A DNA stretch of 64,000 nucleotides, from assembly GCA_965250275.1 (NCBI GenBank), contig OZ252297.1, forward strand, positions 558,001 through 622,000, in the 5' to 3' direction. Made by a program: the position numbers and the translations under genes. Shown piece by piece: positions 44,659 to 52,236 of this stretch. The notes beneath the pieces were generated by a model. It was not told the DNA's origin and made no database searches. It saw only the letters and a list, made by a program, of their open reading frames with translations. Position 1 is the first letter of the stretch, and every line of letters begins with the position of its first letter. The DNA is from G965250275 sp965250275. GTDB taxonomy: Bacteria > Pseudomonadota > Alphaproteobacteria > Rhodobacterales > Rhodobacteraceae.

Positions 44659-45684
44659 ATGCCGAAACCCACCTTGAGTGAAATCGCCAAGAAACTGGGC
44701 GTTTCTACCGCCACGGTTTCGCTCGCGATGAAAGAGAACAGCCGGATTTCGGACAAAATGCGCGCAAAGGTACTCGAAGAGATGCGTCGGTCCGGCTACG
44801 TCTATCAACGCTCGGCCGCCGGACTGCGGAAGGCCAAAACAGATACGGTCGGCATCATCCTCAACAACGCGACGGATCCGTTCTTCAGTCTGATCCTGGC
44901 CTCGATCGAAGCGGCCCTGGCCAAAGAGGGCATGACCACCTTTCTGTGCAACTCAAATGAAAACGTCGAACGACAGACCGAGTTCATCCGCAAGATGTCC
45001 GAATACAATGCAGACGGCATCATTCTTGTGCCTGCAATTGGAACACGCGCCGAAGACTTGGAAGTCGTTCGCGCGATTTCGCCCCCCACAATCTATTTTT
45101 CGCGGATTGTGGAAGGTTTTCCGTTGGATTCGGTCGTCCACGATGAACGGCAGGCGGGCTACATCGCCGCCAAACACTTGCTTTCACTCGGGCACAAGCG
45201 CATTGCGGCAGTTGGAGGCCGTTCTGTTATTTCCGGGTTTCAGGAACGTGTGGCCGGAATTCGTGCCGCATGCATCGAGGCGGCGATAGAGTTTGATCCA
45301 GCCCTAGTTTTTGAATGCCGACCTGTACGGGCTGCTGGTTTCGAAGCGGCTTCGGAACTGCTGGCCCTGCAGGACACTCCAACCGCCGCGATCGGTTATA
45401 ACGCCATTGTAACCCTTGGGTTGAAGGCAGGACTGCAAAGACTTGGCGTCAGGATAGGAAAAGACTTCTCCCTGATAGGTAACGAGAACCCCGATGAGTT
45501 GTTTCTTACAGATCCTCCTCTGGCCACCACCGGGTTTTCAATGCGGGATATGGGGAAAGCGGCGGTTGATGTCCTGTTCGAACGCATCCAAGATCCCACA
45601 AAACCCGTGCGCGATAATGTAATTCGTTCCGAGCTTATCTTGCGCGAAAGCACCAATCCGATCATGTCAGCCAGAGACGATTGA
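44659..45684 (+). CDS. LacI-family transcriptional regulator
   Basis: A 341-residue repressor. The N-terminal helix-turn-helix is LSEIAKKLGVSTATVSLAMKENSRISDKMRAKV, with hinge helix SAAGLRKAK. The effector domain is of periplasmic-binding type (VGIILNNATDPFFSLILASIE). It is divergent from dctPQM with two operator copies between them, and a third copy lies 3.3 kb away upstream of soxB. Confidence 0.9.
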   Translation: MPKPTLSEIAKKLGVSTATVSLAMKENSRISDKMRAKVLEEMRRSGYVYQRSAAGLRKAKTDTVGIILNNATDPFFSLILASIEAALAKEGMTTFLCNSNENVERQTEFIRKMSEYNADGIILVPAIGTRAEDLEVVRAISPPTIYFSRIVEGFPLDSVVHDERQAGYIAAKHLLSLGHKRIAAVGGRSVISGFQERVAGIRAACIEAAIEFDPALVFECRPVRAAGFEAASELLALQDTPTAAIGYNAIVTLGLKAGLQRLGVRIGKDFSLIGNENPDELFLTDPPLATTGFSMRDMGKAAVDVLFERIQDPTKPVRDNVIRSELILRESTNPIMSARDD

Positions 45685-46601
45685 CCAACGTAGACTGCCC
45701 GATCTGGTTTGACCGTTGGCGCGCCATTAGTCGGCTTCTATCGTGGTGTTGGTTTCCGGGAATGCCATCAGCTCGTACAAACCAAAATACCGCTATCGCG
45801 GACAGATGCCGTTTCGACGAAGGCTGAGCAGCCAATGTCGGAACATTCAGCTCCTTGCTTAGCTATCGTGCGTGCAACGAAGGGCAATTTTTAGTATGGC
45901 CCTAACCGCTCGCCTGAACTGCTGGAAGCGAGAAATCCGCTGCAAGGCCGCACAAGCTGCGCCGCGCCTACAAACGCATGCTGCGTAAGCAAAGGCCCAA
46001 AATCGAATGACTGAAAGGTCCGCAACTGAGACATCCGAAGCCCACACGCGAGCGTCCGGTTTCGAAATCGGTCAACTTCACCGCGCTCAATGTCCGCTAT
46101 CGGGAAATCGCGCTGAGCCGCCGAAACGTAGCCCGCCATTTAATCGACACGTGGCCACGAAATCTGCTGCGCCAGCATAAGGCGGGTATGTCCGCATGTC
46201 GGTCATAGACCGATTCTAGCCGAGTGCCCGGTTTCGGCGTAAGCCGTCATAGAAGTGAAAAGCGGACGTAGCTGCGGCAGGGACCAGCTGCGAGTGACTG
46301 CTATCGGCTGACTTCCTGTCATCTGACAGAAAGCGTCAGATGACGGGAATGAGCCCAAAGTTTCGAATGCTGCAAATGGCATGAACGGTGGCGATCAGCC
46401 AACAGCAGACCTTAGCCTTAGTGCAGACGGCCCGGATAACTCGTTGGTCTCTACATCCAAATGTTGCAAACTACTTCGCCGATTGAGGGTGGCTGAACCC
46501 TCGAATCTATCGCTGATCCGCGTCTCCACGATCAGACGTGAACAGGATGAGGGAGACGGCCAGAAGGGTCTCATTCGAAATACGACACGATAACGGGCAG
46601 A
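45685..46601. other. Long gene-free stretch
   Basis: No coding frame with family similarity in these 917 bases. It contains repeat-family-like fragments (GGAACATTCAGCTCC near 45840, GAATGAGCCCAAAG near 46345) and the hairpin at 46313-46349. It may be degenerate repeats or a decayed gene. Confidence 0.5.
46313..46349. repeat. 15-bp hairpin in gene-free DNA
   Basis: TTCCTGTCATCTGAC and GTCAGATGACGGGAA form a stem of 15 bp with one G-T pair around loop AGAAAGC. There is no T-tract, so it looks like an intergenic palindromic repeat rather than a terminator. Confidence 0.55.
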
Positions 46602-47075
46602 TCAGGTCTTGTTCAATTCCCCTGTTGCCAACACAGCGCCTGCCGGCAAGTCTTCTGCATCCAGCATGGATGCAACTCGTTCCAGCCCAGCGACAAGCAT
46701 GGCCTGCTCCCAGTCTTCGAGGTCTTTGAAACGCCGAACAAACCGTTGCTGGAGGGGGTCGGGCGCATTTTCGATGGTCTGCCGTCCGAATTCCGTAACA
46801 ACGATATGGGTCTGGCGTCGATCTTCCAGTGACTTTTCACGGACGACGCACCTATGGCTTACCAACCTGTCGACCAATGCTGTTACGGTTGCCTGGCTTA
46901 CATGCATCCGGGTCGCAATGGCTTTGGCCGTGGTTTGACCTGTTTCTCCGACCATTTGCAGGGCCCGGAATTGTACCGATGTCAGCCCGGCCTGTTGCGC
47001 CAGATCGCGCCCTGCAATTTCCGTGGCACGAAGGATCTGGCGCAATGCAACAAGGCAGCTATCGATACGATCCAT
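46602..47075 (-). CDS. MarR-family transcriptional regulator
   Basis: A 157-residue winged-helix regulator (RALQMVGETGQTTAKAIATRMHVSQATVTALVDRLVSHRCVVREKSLEDRRQ, with the wing DRRQTHIVVTEFGR). The ATG at 47075 follows TTGGAGC. It is divergent from the EctA-like acetyltransferase, the same arrangement as EctR-type repressors of ectoine genes, so it probably controls that gene. Confidence 0.88.
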   Translation of the reverse strand: MDRIDSCLVALRQILRATEIAGRDLAQQAGLTSVQFRALQMVGETGQTTAKAIATRMHVSQATVTALVDRLVSHRCVVREKSLEDRRQTHIVVTEFGRQTIENAPDPLQQRFVRRFKDLEDWEQAMLVAGLERVASMLDAEDLPAGAVLATGELNKT

Positions 47076-47276
47076 GTAAAGCTCCAAAACAAGGGTGAAC
47101 CGAGATTGTCAATTTTGCATTGGAATCTCAAGCGATTTGAATCTTGTAAGCTTTAGAGGCTGAAATAAAATAGGCACCCAATGCCCTGTATGTGCCACAT
47201 TTTTCTAAAATTTACTTAGCCATTTGAATTGTTTCGCCAGACCTGATAGTTAGCCAATCAAAGTTTAGGAGAGAAG

Positions 47277-47807
47277 ATGAAACATTCACTTGAGTTGTTT
47301 GAGCAACCAATCCCGACATTGCGTGCACCACAGCCGGAAGACGGCGCACGTGTTGCATTGCTGGCGAAAGATGATCGCAAACAGGTCTTTGGAACGCTGT
47401 TGGGTGAACTCTCAGATTTTGAGCAATTCGTGAATACTTCGATCGTTGCCGAGGTGGATGGGGACGTCGTCGGAGCGGTCTTGGCCTATATCCCACCCTA
47501 TGCCCCCAACACCCTGAACATCCTGCAAGTGCTGATCCATGAGAAGGAGGAAAACAAGGGGCTTGGCTCTCTGATGTTGGGGCAATTGATGCGCCGGGAA
47601 GTCTGTGCCGAAATCACCCAGGTGGAAACCACGATAAGCGCGGGTGACGAATCCACTTGGGCCCTGTTTCGCCGCTTTGCGCAATGGCAGCACAGCCGCT
47701 TGGAAATCACACCCTTTTTCACCCAGGCGCTGCAGCCACGTCGTCGGCATGAAATTGACAACCAAGTCACGATTCAGCTTATAGGCGAAGCGCAAAACGC
47801 CGCCTGA
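47277..47807 (+). CDS. EctA-like diaminobutyrate acetyltransferase (GNAT)
   Basis: A 176-residue GNAT protein. The acetyl-CoA region reads LQVLIHEKEENKGLGSLMLG, and the segments VETTISAGDESTWALFRRFA and RRRHEIDNQVTIQL closely follow EctA, which acetylates L-2,4-diaminobutyrate at the gamma-amino group in ectoine synthesis. EctB and EctC are not adjacent. It may serve ectoine synthesis with genes elsewhere, or acetylate another diamine. Ribosome binding site AGGAGAGAAG. Confidence 0.65.
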   Translation: MKHSLELFEQPIPTLRAPQPEDGARVALLAKDDRKQVFGTLLGELSDFEQFVNTSIVAEVDGDVVGAVLAYIPPYAPNTLNILQVLIHEKEENKGLGSLMLGQLMRREVCAEITQVETTISAGDESTWALFRRFAQWQHSRLEITPFFTQALQPRRRHEIDNQVTIQLIGEAQNAA

Positions 47808-47879
47808 CTCCCTCTCGCGCGTCCAAAAACACGCGACCGGCAAACATAGACCTCCTGAAGCGAAAGCAGATTGACCCAT

Positions 47880-48266
47880 ATGACGCTTAATAATGACGCC
47901 GCTTACTACGCCGAGGAAGCTGCCACCTTGGGAGACCGCGTCGTCGCGGCACGAGAAGCGATGAGCATGACACAAAAGGATCTTGCCCGGCAGCTGGGGG
48001 TCAAGCTCAAAACCGTACAGGCCTGGGAGGATGACCGGACCGAGCCTCGCGCCAACAAGGCGCAAATGATGTCAGGTGTTCTCGGAGTCTCGTTGACATG
48101 GCTACTGAGCGGAGAAGGTGACGGACTGCCTGAACCTGTGGAAATGCCTGAACTAGGCACGGATTTGTCTTCGACCCTGAACGACATTCGCCAATTGAAG
48201 GCAGAACTCTCACAATCTGTGCGCAAACTTGGCGCGATTGAGAAGCAGCTGCGGAGGGCTCTCTAA
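47880..48266 (+). CDS. XRE-family helix-turn-helix protein
   Basis: A 128-residue protein with an XRE/Cro helix-turn-helix (LGDRVVAAREAMSMTQKDLARQLGVKLKTVQAWEDDR) and a predicted coiled C-terminal tail (LSSTLNDIRQLKAELSQSVRKLGAIEKQL). The ATG at 47880 follows GCGAAAGCAG weakly. It is 72 bases after the EctA-like gene on the same strand. Confidence 0.8.
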   Translation: MTLNNDAAYYAEEAATLGDRVVAAREAMSMTQKDLARQLGVKLKTVQAWEDDRTEPRANKAQMMSGVLGVSLTWLLSGEGDGLPEPVEMPELGTDLSSTLNDIRQLKAELSQSVRKLGAIEKQLRRAL

Positions 48267-48331
48267 CCAACTGGAAACTTTGCAGCTTTGTCCAACAGTT
48301 GACCACAAACAAATCCGGAAGAACAGGAATC

Positions 48332-48601
48332 ATGACCAATCCAGAACTCCAGAAGGCCACGTGCAGTCATCCCGCAGATGACAATGTAACCTCTGAAAAT
48401 GAGCCGGAAATCCTGCCTGGGAGTGTTCGGGATAAATTGGGGCTTAGCAGTGCACAAATGGCCGAGCTCATTGGCATGAGTGAAGTCGGTTACAACAGCT
48501 GGGAAATGGGCCGTCGCCGTCCTGGTGGCCCCGCTCTGAAACTGTTGGCGCTTCTCGACTCGCACCCCAAAATGGTTCTTGGCTGGCTGAAAGGTCTTTA
48601 A
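48332..48601 (+). CDS. Second small helix-turn-helix protein
   Basis: An 89-residue protein with a C-terminal XRE-like helix-turn-helix (VRDKLGLSSAQMAELIGMSEVGYNSWEMGRRRPGGPALKLLALL). It resembles the MqsA/YgiT-type DNA-binding domain without the zinc finger. The ATG at 48332 follows AACAGGAATC. Probably co-transcribed with the preceding regulator. Confidence 0.72.
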   Translation: MTNPELQKATCSHPADDNVTSENEPEILPGSVRDKLGLSSAQMAELIGMSEVGYNSWEMGRRRPGGPALKLLALLDSHPKMVLGWLKGL

Positions 48602-48967
48602 GCGATGAGCAGAAACGCTTTAAGGAGCTGTGTTGTGGTGACGTTAGTGTCCGCGAAAAGCCAGTGAGGGCCGGTTCCGGTAGTTCGGACGAACTGGATT
48701 AAGGTCGGCTTTGTCCGCGAAGTGGCCATTCGTGAACGGGTCGGCGAACGACTGCTTCGAGCCCAATGTGACCGATGCTGCGCCTCGTAAGGATGTCTGC
48801 AATAGCGACGGGATCATTGGACCCGATAGTTCCAGCGGGACATACCGTGAAGCTTGTGAACCCGTTTCCCTCTGTGAATGACATAGAGACGACCAAGCGC
48901 TCCCAACTCGCTTTCGCGATATCGGTCGGCTTGTCGATGTCGCAGGTCTTAGGATAGGGTCGCCACG
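48602..48967. other. Gene-free stretch with the left end of the 904-bp duplication
   Basis: Apart from the first part of the duplicated unit (from 48703) and a dispersed-repeat copy at 48710-48781, nothing coding is recognised. Overlapping ORFs on both strands here lack family similarity. Confidence 0.5.
48710..48781. repeat. Dispersed intergenic repeat copy
   Basis: TTGTCCGCGAAGTGGCC, then CATTCGTGAACGGGTC and GAACGACTGCTTCGAGCCC. The same modules occur at 57684 and, as part of the duplication, at 60204. Confidence 0.6.
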
Positions 48968-49423
48968 ATGAAATCGCTCCAAATCCGACAGGCAACCAGT
49001 GCCGATGTGGAACCGCTCAGCACGCTAATCAGGCGCACAATCAGCGTTTCAAATTCCAAGGACTACGATCAAAAATCAATCGACATGCTGTGCGCGATTT
49101 TTGAACCGGAGCCGCTCGCCGGAAGAATTGAAAGCGAGTTTATTCTTTTGTGCTTCGCAGGTGCCACCCTTGTTGGAACGGTGGGGCTGAGAGATGACTA
49201 CCTGCGTTCGATGTTCGTGGAGCCCGCGTATCAAGGGCAAGGGTTTGGCAAAGTGCTGGTTACAAGAATTGAAGAGGAAGCGCGAAAAAAAGTGATGCCA
49301 GAAATCATGGTTCATTCCTCGCTGACTGCGCGGGAGTTTTACTCGGGTCTCGGCTATGAATTTGTGGAGTTGCAATCATACCCGGAAGGGCCATTTGTCT
49401 TGATGAGAAAGCTGCTCCAATAG
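48968..49423 (+). CDS. GNAT-family N-acetyltransferase (copy 1)
   Basis: A 151-residue GNAT enzyme: MFVEPAYQGQGFGKVLVTRI is the acetyl-CoA-binding motif (R/Q-x-x-G-x-G/A), and SSLTAREFYSGLGYEFVE completes the fold. The substrate is unknown. An identical protein apart from Ile59 (Val in the other copy) is encoded at 60462. No ribosome binding site is strong (GGGTCGCCACG). Confidence 0.82.
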   Translation: MKSLQIRQATSADVEPLSTLIRRTISVSNSKDYDQKSIDMLCAIFEPEPLAGRIESEFILLCFAGATLVGTVGLRDDYLRSMFVEPAYQGQGFGKVLVTRIEEEARKKVMPEIMVHSSLTAREFYSGLGYEFVELQSYPEGPFVLMRKLLQ

Positions 49424-49730
49424 CCGCCTATGGGAAACAGAAGGTCGGCACAAAGCGCAGTCGCCACACAGCTTCGCGAGTGCCCGAGAAAACCTTGCAA
49501 TGCGAAACACCGGCAGAGAATTCGCCCAATGTGTTGCGAAGATCCATTGAATACTAGCTCGGAGCAGACATTCGCTTCCGCGATGCCGACGGCAGCTTTG
49601 TCCGCAGAGCTGACACTCGGACGGGCCACCACGAATGTCCGCACCGAGCCCAAAGAAGCCAACTAAGCCGTAACGCAGCGAATCGCAGTGATTGCCGGTA
49701 TGGTCCACGCAACTCCGTAGCATCGGTCGA
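49424..49730. other. Gene-free stretch, right end of duplication copy 1
   Basis: Holds the non-coding tail of the duplicated unit (to 49606) and then GTCCGCAGAGC...GGACGGGCC, a diverged dispersed-repeat copy ending in CCGAGCCCAAAG. No gene recognised. Confidence 0.5.
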
Positions 49731-50189
49731 TCAAATTTTGTGGCCAGCCAGACATGGACGTTCGGCAACTGCGTTCAGCACGATTGTCGTGCGCACCCGT
49801 GTGACGGATTGGACCGGATTGATCTGCGTCTCGATGATATCATTGAGTTCATCTGTCCCTGCGGCTCTGATTTTGAGGAGATAGCAGTCGTCGCCCGCAA
49901 TCTTGTGCAACTCTTCAAGTCCGGTCACGCCTAAAAGCGCGGCGGCCGTGTCGAAACCCTGGCTCGGCTTGGCATCGGTGACAAAGACGAAGGCCAAGAG
50001 CGATTTGCCCAAGGCATGGGGATTCAGCCTGACTTCATATCCTTGAATGACCCCATCCGCTTCGAGCCTGCGCACCCGTTCGGAAATAGCCGAGGGTGCC
50101 AAACCGACGCGTCGCGCAATATCGGCCTTGGAAATTGCGGCGTCTTCCAAAAGAAGCGCCAGGATTTCGCGATCTGTTCCGTCGATCAT
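49731..50189 (-). CDS. Lrp/AsnC-family transcriptional regulator
   Basis: A 152-residue regulator with helix-turn-helix (DGTDREILALLLEDAAISKADIARRVGLAPSAISERVRRLE) and RAM domain (GLEELHKIAGDDCYLLKIRA). It is divergent from the hydrolase-RraA-cupin operon, its likely target. Confidence 0.88.
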   Translation of the reverse strand: MIDGTDREILALLLEDAAISKADIARRVGLAPSAISERVRRLEADGVIQGYEVRLNPHALGKSLLAFVFVTDAKPSQGFDTAAALLGVTGLEELHKIAGDDCYLLKIRAAGTDELNDIIETQINPVQSVTRVRTTIVLNAVAERPCLAGHKI

Positions 50190-50265
50190 GCAGAAAATGT
50201 ATCCAATCTGCATCGAATCGTCTAGTAAACTGACCAAATGAAGGAGAATCGTCGGTAGCTACCCC

Positions 50266-51069
50266 ATGCAACCAGAAACGCTCAATTTCGATGTCGACAA
50301 TGTCGCGGTGACCCTTTCCTATCTGCGGCGGGACGGAACACGTGCTCCTCTTGTTTGCCTACATGGTTTCGGGTCGACAAAGGAGGATTACGCCGATCTC
50401 GCGCTGCGCCCAGAGTTCAATGATCGCACCTTGTTGTTTTGGGACGCCCCGGGTTTTGGGGCGTCGCGACTGAGCGATCCCGGTGCGCTGTCGATCCCCT
50501 TCCTTGTCAAAGTCACGCTTGCAGTCTGCGACGCTTTCGGGATCGAACGCTTTCACCTCTCAGGTCATTCGATGGGCGGGCTGACCGCGTTGTATTTGGC
50601 CCACGCAAACCCCGGCCGGGTGTTGAGCTTCATTGATATCGAAGGGAACATTGCGCCTGAAGACTGCTTCCTGTCGCGGCAGATCATCGAGCATCAGACG
50701 GACACACCGGCTGGTTTTGCCAAAGGCTTCATTGAGCGCGTGCGCGGTCGCGCGGAATACGGCTCGGCACTTTTCGCTGCATCCATACCGACCAAGGTAC
50801 AAGTCACCTCCTTCAGCCCGATTTTCAACTCCATGGTCACCCTGTCGGACACCGAACCCCTGATGGAGATGTTCACCGGGCTGAGCTGTCCGCGCTGTTT
50901 CATCCATGGCGAACAGAACCGGCATCTCTCCTATCTCGGTGACTTGCCCGCAAATGGCGTGGAAGTGATCGAAATCGCCCATTCCGGCCATTTCCCGATG
51001 TATTCCAATCCTCCGGCCCTTTGGGCCGCGATGGCCAACTTCCTCGAAAGACATGACAGGACCCGATGA
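50266..51069 (+). CDS. Alpha/beta hydrolase
   Basis: A 267-residue alpha/beta hydrolase: oxyanion motif HGFGSTKEDYADL, nucleophile elbow GHSMGGLTA, and C-terminal histidine in AHSGHFPMYSNPP. It shares the EGNI-x-x-ED segment with the hydrolase at 27516. Its stop overlaps the RraA-like start by 4 bases. Purine-rich GAAGGAG lies about 19 bases before the ATG, so the start is not certain. Confidence 0.85.
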   Translation: MQPETLNFDVDNVAVTLSYLRRDGTRAPLVCLHGFGSTKEDYADLALRPEFNDRTLLFWDAPGFGASRLSDPGALSIPFLVKVTLAVCDAFGIERFHLSGHSMGGLTALYLAHANPGRVLSFIDIEGNIAPEDCFLSRQIIEHQTDTPAGFAKGFIERVRGRAEYGSALFAASIPTKVQVTSFSPIFNSMVTLSDTEPLMEMFTGLSCPRCFIHGEQNRHLSYLGDLPANGVEVIEIAHSGHFPMYSNPPALWAAMANFLERHDRTR

Positions 51070-51668
51070 CCCCTTCGAACTTTGCTGCATTTCCGACCGG
51101 AAACCTGTGCAATGCCGACAAGCGGGTGCGCGCGCTCTCCCCGCTCATAAAGCCATTGATCCCTGGCAAGCGTGTTGCTGGGCGGGCGCTGACGGTGCGG
51201 ATCACGCCGGGTCAGAACGGCGCGGTACATAGAGCCGTGCATCATGCCAAACCTGGCGATCTTCTGGTGGTCGACGGGGGCGCATCAGACAGGTTCGGTC
51301 CGTTTGGCGACCTGCTAGCGGACGGATGCATCGCCAAGGGCATTGTCGGGGCCGTATTCGATTGCGCAATCCGGGACAGCGCCGACATCGCCGCTTTGGG
51401 GTTTCAGGTCTTTTGCCGTGGATTTCATCCCGTCGCCACGAGCAAGCTAGAGCGGGATGAAACGGAAGTTCCAGTGACCGTTGGGGGCGTGTTGGTCCAT
51501 CCTGGTGATGTCCTTGTCGGTGACGATGACGGGGTGGTCGTGATCCCGCGAGACGCCACAACAGACGTATTGGCGGCTGTGATCAATGTCGCTGCGCGTG
51601 AAGAAGCGATCCGTTCGCGCATCCACGCAGGTGAGACTACGCTGGACATCTTCAATCTCGAACCGTGA
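51066..51668 (+). CDS. RraA-like / 4-hydroxy-4-methyl-2-oxoglutarate aldolase family protein
   Basis: A 200-residue RraA-fold protein: GRALTVRITPGQN, GDLLVVDGGASDRFGPFGDLLA and FDCAIRDSADI include the G-D and RD metal/oxaloacetate-binding residues of class II pyruvate aldolases. It likely cleaves a hydroxy-keto acid or decarboxylates oxaloacetate. Middle gene of the operon. Confidence 0.8.
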   Translation: MTPSNFAAFPTGNLCNADKRVRALSPLIKPLIPGKRVAGRALTVRITPGQNGAVHRAVHHAKPGDLLVVDGGASDRFGPFGDLLADGCIAKGIVGAVFDCAIRDSADIAALGFQVFCRGFHPVATSKLERDETEVPVTVGGVLVHPGDVLVGDDDGVVVIPRDATTDVLAAVINVAAREEAIRSRIHAGETTLDIFNLEP

Positions 51669-51687
51669 GAAAACATGAGGGTACGAC

Positions 51688-52056
51688 ATGACCAAACCGG
51701 AAAACTTCTTCAACTTCGCAGAGCTGAGCGCCGGCATTGCGCGCACCCTGGCTGCGGGGATCGAAACCCGCGTCTTTCCCGGCGAGCAAGCGATGTTTTC
51801 CGTCGTGAGCTTCGAGCCGGGGAGCGAAGGATCGATCCATTCCCATCCCGAAGAGCAATGGGGTATCCTGCTGGAAGGCAGTGGAACCCGCATTCAGGAT
51901 GGCATGGACGTCGCGGTGGGTGAGGGAGACTTTTGGCGCACCCCCAGTGGCGTTGTGCATGGTTTCAAGGCTGGTCCCGAAGGGGCGAAGGTTTTGGACG
52001 TGTTTGCACCGCCGCGAGAAGCCTATCGAAAGTCAGGCTCAGGCTTTGCTGCCTGA
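51688..52056 (+). CDS. Cupin-domain protein
   Basis: A 122-residue single cupin with metal ligands in SIHSHPEEQWGILLEG (two His, Glu) and in GVVHGF. It is last in the hydrolase-RraA operon. Small cupins of this type isomerise, decarboxylate or dioxygenate small acids. Confidence 0.8.
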   Translation: MTKPENFFNFAELSAGIARTLAAGIETRVFPGEQAMFSVVSFEPGSEGSIHSHPEEQWGILLEGSGTRIQDGMDVAVGEGDFWRTPSGVVHGFKAGPEGAKVLDVFAPPREAYRKSGSGFAA

Positions 52057-52236
52057 ACGATACCGTGGGTACGGTGCCGGGTCTCTTTGTCTTGCAAGAT
52101 ATCTCGGAAACGGCGCGCATCATTCCCACGGTCTGCAATTGCCCGATCATTTATAGGTAAGTGGCTCTGGCGCGCCCCGGCATCCGTTCGTTCGCTGACT
52201 GACTTGCCCAGCGATCATTGCAAGAGAAATTGGGCG

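Larger units (their letters stand above)
48703..49606. repeat. 904-bp direct repeat, copy 1
   Basis: Identical to 60197-61100 (offset 11,494) except for three substitutions seen at 48798, 49142 and 49342. It contains a GNAT gene and starts and ends in TTTGTCCGC-type repeat sequence. Confidence 0.92.
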
